Origin: Apricaphanius iberus
Lineage: Eukaryota > Chordata > Actinopteri > Cyprinodontiformes > Aphaniidae
NCBI GenBank assembly: GCA_028564705.1
Contig: JAPXFQ010002688.1
Span: 124,001-188,000, forward strand
Reading direction: 5' to 3'
DNA: 64,000 nucleotides
Part shown: positions 49,101 through 61,375 of the stretch, piece by piece
How positions within the stretch are numbered: position 1 is the first letter of the stretch
Layout: every line of letters starts with the position of its first letter
Program-made: the position numbers and the translations under genes
Notes under the pieces: model-generated
The model's input: only the letters and a program-made list of their open reading frames with translations
Told to the model about the DNA's origin: nothing
Databases searched by the model: none

Positions 49101-50520
49101 GTTTTGACTTCTGTCAAAGCCAAACTGATTAGCTTTGTGTGTAACAATGATGTAGACCTGTTTTGAAAAGCATGTATGGCTTTCACTTGCTTACTTTCTG
49201 AATCTATGTACATAGTAGTGTGTGTTTGTGTGTGTGTAAGTTAGGAAAATAGAAAAGTCAATTGATTTTGGAAAATTATTTTTACTTGAATTGTCATTTG
49301 CGACACTGACCACTATAAACAGAAAGCTGAATCCAGAACCCACAGGGATCATTGTAGTTATACATTAAGTTGAAAACTGTGTTTATTGTAATAAAGTAAT
49401 ACTCGCTTGGTGCATCTCTCGAGCTGTTTTTATGCATTCCAATAGTTTTATGAGTTTAATAGCTGAAGCACAGCGAGCTATATTAGTACTTGGCTACACA
49501 GTTAATATCTGGTTTGGTCAAATCGTTTTAACTTTTCCTTTTGTTCTTGTAAGGCAGCTTTTAATAACCTTAGAAGGATTTATTAGAAACAGAACCAGTT
49601 TAACAAAAATAACATAATTCTTTATGACTGATAGCCAATACTTCATTTATGGTAATAATACCCCCTCACAAGTTTAATATGTTGATGTTGAATAAAAGCT
49701 TCTAAATTAAAGTCCTGACAAGTGTCTACTTTAGTTGATTAAACATATGTTATTGTCACTGACAAGTCAAGATTTTTCACAGCCACAAATTAAGTTATAT
49801 ACACTGAGGTGTGAGTATCAATTAGAGAAAGCAATTGTGTGCATTTGAGAAGGGCAGCTTTAAGCATTTGACAGTATGATAATATCTATTTGAAACAAAA
49901 TTGAAGTGTAAGACATTTTTACATTTACAGTACTATGCTCCATTTTTCCAACTGTTTAGGTCAGTTGCAATTTATTTTTTTCGCTTTTCGATTGCAACAA
50001 CTCATCTCCAAACGTTATCTGAGGCATAACAATGTAGATGTAGTGGACACATTTGCTTTATTATTGGACATACATTAAATTAACATTAATATGAGACGTT
50101 TGAGGAGTTGTTTATTTTGTTTGAATTTACACATGAAATCATTTTAATTAATTAAGATTAGCTTCATAGGAAAAACTACTTGGCTTTCTTTGTTCCCTAC
50201 CACATCCTTGTCAGAACTTACTGTTTCTTCCTGCTCCAGCCTCATGAAGTGTTGTTAATTGGAATATACGTTTTTTTTTTTAATTACCTGCCAGTACCTG
50301 TAGTTTCTTTCATAAAGTATCAACTAAATCCCATCTAACAGACTGTTAAATAGATCATCGGTTTGCTTTTGAAAAAACTAATTTAACATGGATTCTAGGA
50401 TATGACTTATTTAAGAAAGTGACACTTGTAATGTGAGCAAAGTCTATGTTTTTTTTTAACAGTTTGAATAATGCATCATGGCCTTGATGCTCTGAGAAAG
50501 GTAGAGATAGTTTACATCAG
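46197..50520. other. unique DNA, no gene seen
   Basis: An A17 run is at 47551-47567. The 113-codon plus frame at 47482-47823 crosses this run and is Lys/Arg-rich low-quality coding; I consider it chance. No transposon ends found. Confidence 0.45.
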
Positions 50521-50760
50521 AATTGATAGCGGTTCAGGAAAGTGCAGAGATCTCAGGGTACCCAAGTTCCGCAAAGGTTGGGGAAGTGCTGGAAAATAAG
50601 TCCGTATTGCAATTCCTGAGACAGTAATCATCTCTCTTGAGCCTAGTTTGTGCTTCTCCAACTGCGGAGGTGTGGAGACATGCAACATCATGATTCATCA
50701 ACTCAATGGCTCTCTGACCGGTACGCAAAGACGCATTGAGTAGAACCCAATTTTTTTTAA
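50521..50760. repeat. possible dispersed repeat, unidentified
   Basis: GC-balanced segment with GAGAGCCATTGAGTTGATGA-like text on the minus strand, distinct from the AT-rich flanks. No ends resolved. Confidence 0.2.
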
Positions 50761-50841
50761 ATTATCTGTCAAATGCAACGAAGAGCACAGATCTGTTATT
50801 GGTCAGCCCAACATCAGCCCCAGCTCACACTGTACCAGAAC

Positions 50842-51677
50842 CAGTAGCGGCTGGCAGATAGAGGGCGCTAGGGCGCTGCCCCACCACTCACAGGTTACCG
50901 TATTACCTTGAATAAAACGTGGAAAACAATTTCTATAATAACATAAAAATATTTCAAAATATATTTGTGTGTTCTTTCAGATGTGTAAGATGCATATTTT
51001 ATAGTTTAAGGGGAGTTGAGTTGTTATACTCATCAGCGTTGTCTGGTTGAGGACGTATTTCCGCCTTGGGGCGCAGGGATCTTGCGCTGCATTCAAAAAT
51101 GAGCATTTTTCAGTTAAATTGATGTTTTCGGACTTAAATTAGTGCTAATCATTAGCGGAAGTAGCTGTGTAGACACTACTTTACAATAAGAGTATTCCTA
51201 ATATTTAGATTGATGAATTGGATGGTTGTTGATCAGAAGAAATATAACAGCCTTTTCTCCACCACATTTTCTTATACTCTGAATGGCTTTAAATGGAGCT
51301 CTGGCATGTTTTTTTATTCATTTTATTCATTCATAGGTATTTATTATTTTTATGTAGTCCATCATCATCCAACATGATTAAGAAACAGTCAGCTTCACAT
51401 ACAGAAAATGTTAGCCAGTTAGTTTGCCTTAGCAACTGGTTAAAAGATCAATAGTTTAAAAGGGCCATGTGTGAATGTGATTGTTGAATCTTTAATCTCT
51501 CCTTTATTTCATGTTAAAAGAGCTACAGCAATTGGATTTGTCCCTTTATACTAAAATGTTTTGTTTTTTAGTCATATTCATGAATGTTAAATAGCCAGGA
51601 TTAATTCAAAGCTGCCCTGTAATTAATTAGGTAAAAAAATTAATGCCCCCCCGGAGAAATTCCACCAGCTGCCATTG
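50842..51677. mobile_element. hAT-type element with perfect 8-bp TSD
   Basis: The ends CAGTAGCGGCTGGC and CCAGCTGCCATTG are inverted (CARTRGCRGCTGG), and the flanking 8-mers are identical: ACCAGAAC at 50834-50841 and 51678-51685. GGGCGCTAGGGCGCTGCCCC lies just inside the left end and GCCCCCCCGG just inside the right. The AT-rich 836-bp interior has no transposase. A family of 'CAGTGGCGGCTGG' elements is familiar from fish genomes. Confidence 0.8.
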
Positions 51678-51685
51678 ACCAGAAC

Positions 51686-53885
51686 CGTTTGGTATAGATG
51701 ATGTAATTTGTACTCATTGAGGCTTTTTGGCACTAGATGTTTTATATTCTGAGGCCAGTTCATCTAATATGGTTTTTTGGTGATTTTAAACACCAGGATG
51801 TATAGAGAACAACAAAAGACTGCAGTGTTTGCTTGTTTGTTTGTTGCATGCATTTTTAGAATATTAATTGGGCTGCAGTTCTAGTAAAATTCTTTCCAAT
51901 CAAAACCGGATCCCTGAAGTAAATAAACTCTGGCCATAGACATCACTGCAGTGGTAGGAAGACCCATTAGCAAAAGGTCTACACTCCCTGCTGTTCTGGT
52001 GGGGAATTGCTTTGCAACACTTTCACACCAACGGATAAGTATAAAAGGAAAATGCCTCTGTCAATATGTGTTTATATGTGGGTGCAAACTTGCTGATAAT
52101 ATAATATCAACCTCAGGTTAGTGATTCTGAATGATGAAGAAGCACCACAAACACACTTGTCACAAAACAACAAGCAGATCTATGTTAGCACAATCATCGT
52201 TGTACAATCTTGCATGGTATGGGAGCCCTGCTGGTACGTAGTAGCTTCATGATTTTGAAGTAATATAATTTAGATTTAATTCAAACAGAATATTTTATTG
52301 TGTTTATCCTCTTTTTATATTTACTTTTTGGGTTAACCATCTCAGGCCTTCTTGGAGGTGAGTGGTTGACATTGTTGCACTCTTGCACACAATGACAAGA
52401 GTGCTATTTTGCTGTCAGTCAGTGCTTTAGTGCAGGCAGGCTAGCAATGAGTGGTAATTGATGTGAGTAGAGTTGACATCGTGGGCAGAGTGCTTCAGGT
52501 TGGTCTCTGACTGGGACCGAGCAGCCCATCATTGCCAGTTATTAAGCAGCTTGTGCTCTGCTGCTTACGGTCAGCAGGGATCAGAGTGTGTTTGGGTGTT
52601 TATATAGAATTGTGTGTATAGGTTGGGGGACCAGGATTGTAGGCGACATGTCTTTTGCCTGTTTTAACAGAAAAGTAGGAAACAGACCGAAACAAGGTTA
52701 TTGCTAGGACTCCATGATAGAACAGGAGATTTTCAGCTGTCCTTGAGGTATCCTTTAGTCCAAAGCAGTTTTCTGTTGGAGTGATCAATATTTTGTACTT
52801 GGTCTTTCCTTTTTTATCTTTTTGATAGTTCACTGATGGTTTGCCCCCATCAAGCTGTGAGGTCACATAAAGGAAAATCTCCTGAGTTCAAGCCTGATTG
52901 GCTGCAGTCTGTCTGTACCCTTCTGGCTTGCTTGTTGTCCAGTTGGCCCACTTGTAAACTGACTTGATATTGCTGGCTTGAATGCTTAGTGCTGCTCTGT
53001 GAAGGTCCTGATAAAGTTATCTTTGTTCTGCAATGCGCCTGAACATCTGCCCTCTGCAGAGCCATTGTTGCTGCTATTCCACTTTAACATGTTTCAGAGT
53101 TATAGTGTTTATAAGCATGATTAAACAAGAGAAACATTTCTGCCTGTGGATGATTATATTCTCAGTTTTTGACTTAGAGTACATTAATTAAATGAGTGTG
53201 TAACTTCTTTCAGGGAAACTTAGTGAACGTTTTATATTTCCTCTATTTTCAGGATTCACTTAGATTTTTGGGGGGTTTAACATTTTTTTTAAGATTACTT
53301 ATCGATATGTCTGTTTGGTGTTTAGATGCAGCCTCCCTAAGACTGTGACATTTATCCTAGTGAAAGTTGTACTTTTACATTTTACAAACAATATCTTTGC
53401 TGACAGCAAATTTAAAGACACAAGCAACTGAATGTAACATAAAGTTTAAAGAAAAGATTAATCCGAAACAAAGATACTTTTTAAGAAGATGTGAGGAAGG
53501 CTGGGCTAATACTATAGCTATACTCACGTTTGGGTAATAATTTTACCTTTTTTATTTGTAATAGTTTATTCACTTACAGTATATTGTCATTGATGGACTA
53601 GATGTTTGTGCATTCAGTTGGACTCTCTAATACTGCTTTTATTAGTGATATTTATTACAAAACCTCTGGACCAAAATATAAAAAAAATTTTAACCAATGC
53701 CTTATTGATTTGTGTTTTACCATAACTAGAGTGCAGCTTTGAACATGTTTTTTAGTTTATTTTCAACAAACAAATTAATAATTTTCGTATGTGGTTGGTA
53801 ATGAATTATGCAACCTTTTTATCATTTTTCTTCAATAAAACATTTTAATTCTTTTTATTAATTATTTATTTTTGTAACTCTACAG
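51686..53885. other. unique DNA, no gene seen
   Basis: Non-repetitive, moderately GC-balanced DNA at about 52330-53080, otherwise AT-rich. No exon with a recognisable product. Confidence 0.4.
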
Positions 53886-54414
53886 GGCAGGGATGTTGAA
53901 AGTGTGTTTGTGCAACTACTGGACAAATTAGCACAAGTTGTGTGCACCACATCAGGCAGTTTATGCAGATACACTTTAGAAAAGCAACAACATTTGGATA
54001 AAAGAAAATCTTAAAATTAAATGCTCTTTCTCTTTTTATCCAACTCATCTTTTGCTTTCTTTTGAATGTAAGTGCAAATAAGATCCCTGCATTAAACACG
54101 ACAAAATAAAACAAAGAGTCACCCATACCCTGTTCTAATTGATGAGAATACACAAAAATAAATGCAATAATAAACATTTGGGACTTTCATTTTTATGCTT
54201 CAAATCCCTTTGCTACATTAATGAAACTATTTTTTTATTTAATATATTGTAAATTTAATTGATCAATGGGCAGGTAAAAACAAGCAAATTTTTTTTAAAA
54301 ATAGAATCGTTTTTCTAATTTTTATTGATAAAAACAATATATAGTTTGGTGACCCGTGACTCTGCTTAACTTGATAGTTTCAATGCCTGTAGCACAAAGT
54401 TTGGACTCCCCTGG
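53886..54414. mobile_element. possible hAT-like element, weak
   Basis: The right boundary region (CAAAGTTTGGACTCCCCTGG) is the inverse of the common hAT terminus 'CCAGGGG.GTCCAAACTTT'. The left region CAGGGCAGGGATGTTGAAAG is a poor partner and no 8-bp duplication is seen. The 103-codon minus-strand frame inside is hydrophobic and unrecognised. Confidence 0.3.
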
Positions 54415-56655
54415 TTTAGGCCTTTGTTTTTTGCATGACAGTAAGTAGAGCTATCCATGGTGCTGCAATGTTTGTGTCTCCCCTTTGTCAAATCAGAGGG
54501 CTTCCCTAGCTTATTTTTTATTCCCACTGCAGATCGTAATGATAACCTTATGCATATTAAGTTAGCCTTTGTCATACAGTGGGGAACCCCTGTATTTCAT
54601 GTTGAATATTGATGAGCTGTCTTTTTATTGAGAGCCCCTATTTATTGGTACTCTATATTCAAAAGTTGCTCATGTGTCAGGGGACTGCATGAACCTTGCA
54701 TAACGGGGTTTAAACACATAGGCAGAATCCGCATAATGCATGCTGATTTGGTACCAAAGGCAAGGTAAATTTAATGTCCAGACTCGGTCGTGGTCTGAGT
54801 CTGCACTTTAAGCTGTCCATGGTGCTGAAATTGCAGTGGGTCTGCCTGGGGAATGGTGAGCACCTCCTCGTGATTACTCCACTGGCCTTTCCCATTATAA
54901 ATCACAGCACACTCAGTGAATATTAATGCTGGCAGCTCAATTAGCTTGAGGAAATATTCACGGCTGTAGCAGTGATCTGAGGCACCCCAAAGAGTCTGTG
55001 AATAATATGATCTGCTCCTAACACCTGTCTGCATGGTTCCTCTATTTATGTGTAGAGATTAGGGACTAATCATATACTGCGTTGCCCCAATCTGCATTGT
55101 TCGTGACAGAGAAATAGAGCATCAGTTTTACACTACTGCGGAGCAGGAAAAAAAAAATGCTTTAAGTGTATTACACTTAATGCACCAATATGCACTCATT
55201 CAAAAACTGTGCCTGTGGTGTGGAGAAATTTGGTGGCTCATCTGGGCCTGGTGGAGCGTGAAAAGTCAAATCTCTGTGTCTTTCTCTGGATTATGGGCTG
55301 TTGTGGTCCTGCTTTTGGCTGTAGATCCCACACACTACTCCAGAGTCTGTCACTCAGCCTCTGCTGTCCTCCATGGTTGAGAGAGACGAGACAGCAGAGC
55401 AGATTTCTCTGTGTTTTCCTACACTGGCGAAGGCAGCATCTGCCAACACGCATCAGCCTTGGAGCACCTGAAGCCAGTTGACTCCCTTTTCATTATTGCA
55501 AGGCGAACAGCTTGTTTTGGAAGGATATGTTTTGTGTGGGCTTCTGTTTGCATGATTGGATAACCGACCGTTCAGAAATAAATTCAAATAGATGATCCTA
55601 AGTTACACAAAAAATAATTTATGAAGTAAAAAATATTATAATAGCTTATTTTCAAATAGAACTCAAGAATTTTGTGGATTTTTTGTTTAACATAGGAGAA
55701 GAACAGATATGCATATTTTTCTTTTGTATTTTCTTTAATTTCTCTCATCACCATGGCAAAGCAATCTTTTTAAATTACTATATGAACAGTAAACATAAAA
55801 ACAGACACATCTTGATGGTTTCTTGATTGTGTCTTTATTATCTTGAATGTCAACTACTGCCTGTACATGCTTCATTTTTAATCTTTGCTTCCCCTTCAAA
55901 CAATTTATATTTCTTCACCGCTGGAGATCTGAAAAAAAAAAATCTGAACCTAAAGGAGACGTTCCTCTTCCTCGGGTGTCAATACCTTTTGTTTTGCCAC
56001 CCCATATCTCTCCTACACCTATCTTCTACCTTCTGACACTCTTAGGAAATCAACTTTTCCTCATAGAGCTTAGATAAATGTAAAACTACATGGAGAGCAA
56101 ACAAAAGGAGAAAGTCCTTTTAATGATACCTCTGAGATCTTTTTTATGAGTCTCACTCTTTTCGTGGTCTTTCTCCTCAATGTGCTTTCGATCAGTAATT
56201 GGAAATTTTGCCCTGCTTAGCCGTGTCGGACTTAGTGACAATGCGGCATCCATGTTCCGTCGAGCATGGTCAAAAGAAATAGAGCATTGTCTCATGGAAG
56301 CGATGCAAGCATGGTTTGGAGACTTATCTAAATTGAATATCTGTCTTGTTTTTTAGACTGGTAATAAGAGTGACGCACAGTGCATGAGGGTCTTTCAAGC
56401 CACTGACAGCCCTGCTCTGTTTGAAAAGTTGGCAGATAAAATTGAATGGAATACATAAAAAGCACATCAGAGGGAATACTCTTACCCAGCAGTGTAATAT
56501 TATATAAAACAATGTTCCCATCCAAACTGAGGAGAATGTTTCCACTGTAACTGTTGTAAAGTTCATCTGGATAGTCCAGACAGACAAACAGTGCCACTCA
56601 GGAGTTTGCATAGTCATCATCGCCATGATGTTCATATTATTTGGGTTTTGGAAAG
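54415..56655. other. unique DNA with possible conserved non-coding block
   Basis: About 54840-55070 holds non-repetitive sequence with AT-core motifs (GAATATTAATGCTGG, GCTCAATTAGC, ATTATAAATCACAG) typical of developmental enhancers; conservation cannot be tested here. No exon recognised in the overlapping frames at 55180-55481. Confidence 0.35.
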
Positions 56656-57790
56656 AAAAAAAAAGTCATTGGAAAACCTGATCAAAGCTGAACTGCTGAA
56701 AAAGACTGAACACCTGATGGACCCATTGCAGTTCGCATACAGGACCAAGAGAGGAGTTCAGGATGCCACCATAACTCTGTTGAACTATATCTATAAACAC
56801 CTTGAGAGTCCAAACAATCATGCTAAATTGATGTTTGTTGATTTTTCATCCGCTTTCAACACCATTCAGCCACACCTACTGATCCAGAGACTAAAGGAGA
56901 ACTTTGGTCTGGAAGGTAATATTGTTGGCTGGATTTTGGACTTTCTTACATGCAGAACACAAAGAGTCAGAGTAAACGGACAAATTTCTGATTTGTCTAT
57001 AACATCTACTGGCTCACCACAAGGGTGCGTTCTCTCTCCTTTGCTGTACATATTGTACACAAATGATTGTCGTAGCATTTTTGATAACCGTCATATATTA
57101 AAGTTTGCAGATGACACAGTTATAGTGAGCCTGTTGAATGCCACCAAAACTTCACATGGTCCTGTGGTTAATTACTTTTTAAAATGGTGTCAGCAATCTT
57201 TTTTATCCTTAAACGTTTTAAAGACAAAGGACATGTGCATTGATTTCAGACGTGTTCAGCCTTCCTCTGACATCACAGTGATTGATGGTCAGACAATCGA
57301 ATCTGTAGAGTTTTATAAGTACTTAGGCACTTTTCTCGACAACAAGCTGACATTCGAGAAAAATACTGACTTGATTTATAAGAAAAGCCAGCAGCGTCTT
57401 TTTTTTCTTAGAAAACTTTCTAAATTCCAGGTTGACTCTACTTTGATGACTATGTTTTATCGTTCTTTTATTGAGTCTGTTGTTACGTTCTCCTTTATTT
57501 GTTGGTTCCGATCCTTGAGAGTAAAAGAGAAGAACTTACTGAACAAGGTTGTTAGTGTTAGCAGTAAAATCATTGGGCTTCCACAAGAAACTTTACAAGA
57601 TATCTACAACAAACAGCTGCTCAAGAAAGCAAACTCCATCTTGTCCGACTCTTCTCATCCTTTACATCAACAGTTTCAGTTTCTACCATCAGGTTCACTG
57701 CTCAGACTCCCATTTGCTAAAACAAACAGACTCAAACACTCCTTTGTTCCTTCTGCTGTCTCTCTTTTAAATACCAAGAGAAAAAGGTAG
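56591..57790 (+). CDS. LINE ORF2 fragment: reverse transcriptase
   Basis: A 399-codon frame. The first 25 or so residues come from flanking DNA, and LINE homology starts near residue 26 (SLENLIKAELLKKTEHLMDP). RT motif A is FVDFSSAFN (residues 82-90, catalytic Asp84), motif B is SPQGCVLSPLL (142-152) and motif C is FADD (172-175). A 'YKYLGTFLDNKLTF' thumb-side block and a C-terminal region rich in Lys/Leu follow, ending in KRKR and TAG. The frame has no stops or frameshifts over about 1.1 kb, so the copy is young or lightly decayed. Without the endonuclease domain it cannot retrotranspose alone. The annotated start is simply the first ATG and is not biological. Confidence 0.85.
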   Translation: MPLRSLHSHHRHDVHIIWVLERKKKSLENLIKAELLKKTEHLMDPLQFAYRTKRGVQDATITLLNYIYKHLESPNNHAKLMFVDFSSAFNTIQPHLLIQRLKENFGLEGNIVGWILDFLTCRTQRVRVNGQISDLSITSTGSPQGCVLSPLLYILYTNDCRSIFDNRHILKFADDTVIVSLLNATKTSHGPVVNYFLKWCQQSFLSLNVLKTKDMCIDFRRVQPSSDITVIDGQTIESVEFYKYLGTFLDNKLTFEKNTDLIYKKSQQRLFFLRKLSKFQVDSTLMTMFYRSFIESVVTFSFICWFRSLRVKEKNLLNKVVSVSSKIIGLPQETLQDIYNKQLLKKANSILSDSSHPLHQQFQFLPSGSLLRLPFAKTNRLKHSFVPSAVSLLNTKRKR

Positions 57791-57923
57791 CTATACATTA
57801 TTATTTGATTAGGTGTTTTTTATGCTATTTTAACTGTGTGTATTTGTGTTTGTGCATTTTTTGTAAGTTTGTGTTCCCCTACTGCTGCAAAACCAATTGC
57901 CCCATCGGGGGACAAATAAAGGC

Positions 57924-57960
<37 letters not shown>
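56656..57960 (+). mobile_element. 5'-truncated LINE (CR1/L2/Rex1-type)
   Basis: It contains the reverse-transcriptase domain and C-terminal part of ORF2, a 3' UTR with AATAAAGG shortly before the end, and a tandem (ATTG)n tail at about 57925-57960. There is no endonuclease domain or ORF1 upstream, so this is a 5'-truncated retrotransposed copy. The flanks on both sides are A-rich (GAAAGAAAAAAAAA and GAAAAAAAAGG), so a target duplication cannot be separated from low-complexity sequence. A short tandem tail and this RT type fit Jockey-superfamily LINEs; I cannot choose the clade. Confidence 0.85.
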
Positions 57961-57961
<1 letters not shown>

Positions 57962-58195
57962 AAAAAAAGGAAAAAATTAATCTAATCCCTCCTTTTTCCA
58001 GTGGGCAGTGATTATATAAGAAAAAAAAATTCGATGTTCAAAAGCAAATATGATTTGCTCAAATCCAAATTTATTTCAGCTTTCTTGTAATCCAGATATT
58101 AAAAATTACAAGTATATGTTCATTTATGACTCATCGCAATCTGCTGGGATTCCTTATATAGAAAACTTTTAACTGTTCGGAAAGTCTGTATAATT

Positions 58196-58285
58196 GTATT
58201 GAAATGACTTTTTGTTGTAAAGTGCCTTGAGATGACATTTGTTGTGAATTGGCGCTATATAAATAAAAGTGAATTTAATTGACTT
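58196..58285 (+). repeat. LINE/SINE 3'-tail-like repeat
   Basis: TTGTAAAGTGCCTTGAGATG, ACATTTGTTGTGAATTGGCG and CTATATAAATAAAAGTG form a well-preserved tail of the retroposon whose reverse copies are at 35565-35650 and 38964-39035. Confidence 0.65.
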
Positions 58286-58333
58286 ATACTTAAACAGTTG
58301 ACAATAGTTATTTACATACACTTCAAAAAAATC

Positions 58334-58335
<2 letters not shown>

Positions 58336-58400
<65 letters not shown>
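58336..58400. repeat. (AT)n microsatellite
   Basis: About 32 uninterrupted AT units, the longest simple repeat in the window. It lies within the left end of the decayed Tc1 element. Confidence 0.95.
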
Positions 58401-58404
<4 letters not shown>

Positions 58405-59039
58405 TCCTGTCAAATGAGGATACCCAAAAAAGTTTACGAAAGTTAAACAGTTTTGGGACAATTCTACCAAATGATAAGAAAGTATATGTATTCTTCTGAC
58501 TTTGATGAAAGTGATAAAAAATACATGACAATTCTATTTCGTTTTATTCTGACATTTAAGAAATTGAGAAAATATGTTCATATTTGTTGATATAAAACCA
58601 AAAGATATTAATCTGATGTTTGATACCAACAAATAAATGTTTTTATGTTTTCCTGAAGAGTATGGTTACAACTGGTTTAGACTCCGTAATATTTTGTCAG
58701 ATATCGCTTAGCAAGTTTCAAATCAGTGGCATTCTTTTTGTAGACCTAATTCTGTAGAGTATTTGAACAATTTTCTTGGCTTAGTTTATGGAGTTAATTT
58801 TCATTGCCATATTTCCTGGAACTTGTTGGCTTTTAAGTAATATCCATAATTTTTGTCGCACTTAAGATCAGTTAGCATGCTTTAACTGTTCAGAAACCAG
58901 TTTAGATTATGGTTTTGGGAATCATTGACATGTTGGAATACCAAACAAATACTCTCAGATTCAAGAAAAATTATGAAGGCAGATTACCATAAACATGGTC
59001 TTGCAGGCTGTTGACCAAGGAGAGATAAGGTTTATAGAC

Positions 59040-59400
59040 AATAAATACTAAGCCGGAGCTGTTTGGCAAAAATGAATTGCAGTATATTTGGAGGAGTCAT
59101 GGTGGGTCTTTTAAAGCTGAGCACACTTCACCATCTGGCAAATGTGATGGTGGTCATTTCATGCTGAGGGGCTGTTTTGATTCTGTTTTTCTGGTATCAC
59201 TCATAAGGTGGATGGAATGATAAGGAATGAGGAATCATCATTTTTTAACTTCGCCTCAAATCAACACTTAGATGACTATAATTTTGACACAGCATTTTCA
59301 CAGGACAATGATCCCCAAGATCTATCAAAACTAAAGCTGGAATGACCCCAACTTCACACCTATAGAAAATGTAGCCACCATAGTTAAAGATTTTGGTTAA
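59040..59400 (+). pseudogene. Tc1 transposase, heavily decayed
   Basis: Recognisable blocks are GKNELQYIWRSHGGSFKAEH and GGHFMLRGCFDS (compare 'Y.WR..G....P..T.P..KHGGGS.M.WGCF'), a 'GGMEW/VDGIM' like piece near 59210, a form of 'FQQDNDPKH' near 59305-59320, and PNFTPIENVATIVKDF near 59350-59390, which is the third catalytic-motif region with its Glu retained. Several stops and indels separate these blocks. The N-terminal DNA-binding half is not recognisable. Confidence 0.7.
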
Positions 59401-59720
59401 CTCTACAATTTTTGATAGGAAGTGTGAACAAATATCCAACCATAGTTTTTTTAACACAATAAGCATATGCTCAGGTTACAACTTGTTTACTTGTTTACCC
59501 AAATATTTGTGGGATTCTATGTATTTATATATTAGATCATATATAATTTTGACCATATGTGGATTGCTGAAAACCAACAATATATTCAGTTTTATAAGTC
59601 CAAACTTTTGTTTGATCTGTATATACTCTTAATAGTCTGTTAAATATATGATTTAATGCATCATCAAAAGCCCAGTTTGTTGGACATTTATACCTATGAC
59701 GAGTGGATGTAAATTTCTTC

Positions 59721-61254
59721 TTTGGATTGTAAATGTCTTTTGTCTTTCTCTTATTTTATACACGCTTAAGTTCTTTTTAAAATGTTAATATTTTTAAAAG
59801 AACTTCCTACTTCAGAAGCTTGCATTTTTATCCTCCATCATCAAGTAATACAGTTATCTGTATTTTTCAGCAGCATCTTTTTATTTGCTTGTTATTTGAG
59901 GTATTTATTGGCTCTGCATTTGTTTTTAGCTCTTGGTCTTCAAATAGACACTGCAAGACTTGTAGCAATTTTTTTCTTGATCTTGTTTTGGCTGACTGCT
60001 TTATCCTCCAATCGGTAAGATAGCCTTGCTGCGATTGTTATTAAATTGGCTCATTCTTTTAACCTTGAGTTCCAATAATGTCATTTTTTAAAAGAAGTTA
60101 AAGTAGCTTGTGAAACCAATTGAGATATGGGAAGAATTGTCCCCTCTCCTTATTTTTTTAAGAACTATTACTGTATCTTTTTTAACCTTTATAACCTTGT
60201 ACCTGGCATGACTGTTGTCGGGTTTTTTTTCTTTGGCTACATCATATCACAGTTTCACCTAAGAGAAAGAAAGTTTCTCAGGAACCATTATTCCGTCTCA
60301 AAGTACGTCTAATGGGCAGCGCTTTGGAAGAGAAAGAGGACGTTTTAGCTGTGATGAAAATGTCGATGTAAAGAAAACATGTCAGTCCAGAACAAGAGCC
60401 CGTGTATAATGAGTAAGGAGATGGTCTTAAGGAGAATACTAAGCAATGGTAATGACAGACAGACTGACAGGCCGGCGCAGACCCTGTCACTCAGGAGACT
60501 AGAGGAGAGGCTGGGGCAGTTTCTATCACTGTCAGTGCCCTCGCTGTCTCTTTTCTTCTCCCTGCGTCTGGATGTTTGTGTCTCAGATCTCTTTCAAAAC
60601 TTAGCATCATGCATTTTGTTTTCTAAGCAGTATAAATACATGTTTCTTTTTCACTGTGTAGAGATCGGTTCTATAGAAGAAAAACTGTTGGTCAAAATTC
60701 ATCTACATGACTCCCATATTATTGGGGGCTATTGATAAGGACTTAAATAGTTTTTTTTTATTGAACTCAAATTGTAAAAGTAATGCAATGTAGATTGCTT
60801 TTTCAGTTAAAACTTAAGCACAGACATACAACTTCTTAAAACACACTCTAAATTGATCAGATAGGAAAAACAAATAATTATTGATCTTTAAAGTGATATA
60901 AATGGCGTAAACAGCCATATGTAAACATGCAACTTAAAATTTGGCTAAATGTCTCTTAGTAAGTTGCAGACTTTCACTGCCATCAACAAGGTCATGCCAT
61001 AATTCTGGCTGGATATCTGATTACTCACCAGAAGCCGTGAGGGTTGGGGTAATTTACTTTGATTGGTTTCCTGGTTACAAACCAGTCTAATGAACATGGT
61101 TCATACATTTTCAGTTTGGCTCATGTTGCGACCATTCAGAAGTCAAGACAAAAACTGAGCTATTTGACCACAAAGACAAGAACAACGTTTTGATGAGTAA
61201 TGGAGAAACTTTTAAACCAAAGAATACCGCACCATCTATCAAGCACTTAAAGAG
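59721..61254. other. unique DNA, no gene seen
   Basis: No domain or repeat ends recognised. Hydrophobic frames near 59782-60023 look like chance translation of T-rich DNA. Confidence 0.45.
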
Positions 61255-61375
61255 AACTCACGTAACCACTGGGAGAACTTGTAAACTCCATGCAGGAAGA
61301 CCCAAGCCAGGAATCCAGGACTGTCTTGCTGCAAGGCAACAGTACTACTAACTGAGCCACCGTGCCATCCTCTGA
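61255..61375. repeat. GGAT-tailed retroposon internal fragment
   Basis: GGGAGAACTTGTAAACTCCA, TGCAGGAAGACCCAAGCCAG and CTTGCTGCAAGGCAACAGTA, followed by AACTGAGCCACCGTGCCATC, correspond to the upstream section of the repeat seen at 38820-38945. Confidence 0.65.

Larger units (their letters stand above)
58288..59720 (+). mobile_element. decayed Tc1-like transposon with AT microsatellite
   Basis: The left side AACAGTTGACAATAGTTATT then TACATACACTTC resembles Tc1 termini of the 'CAGTTGAA..CAGAAGTTTACATACAC' type. TTTTCCTGTCAAATGAGGAT further in matches the usual subterminal part. A damaged transposase lies at about 59030-59400. The right side GAGTGGATGTAAATTTCTTC is a plausible inverse terminus (59700-59720). 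A dinucleotide AT tract (about 58336-58400) sits just inside the left end. Confidence 0.6.

Noticed and set aside
55180..55481. Three overlapping frames on both strands near 55.3 kb
   Set aside because: No domain and no splice structure; open reading on several frames at once suggests chance in GC-balanced DNA.
58169..58531. 120-codon minus-strand frame with an Ile-Tyr repeat
   Set aside because: It is a translation of the AT microsatellite.
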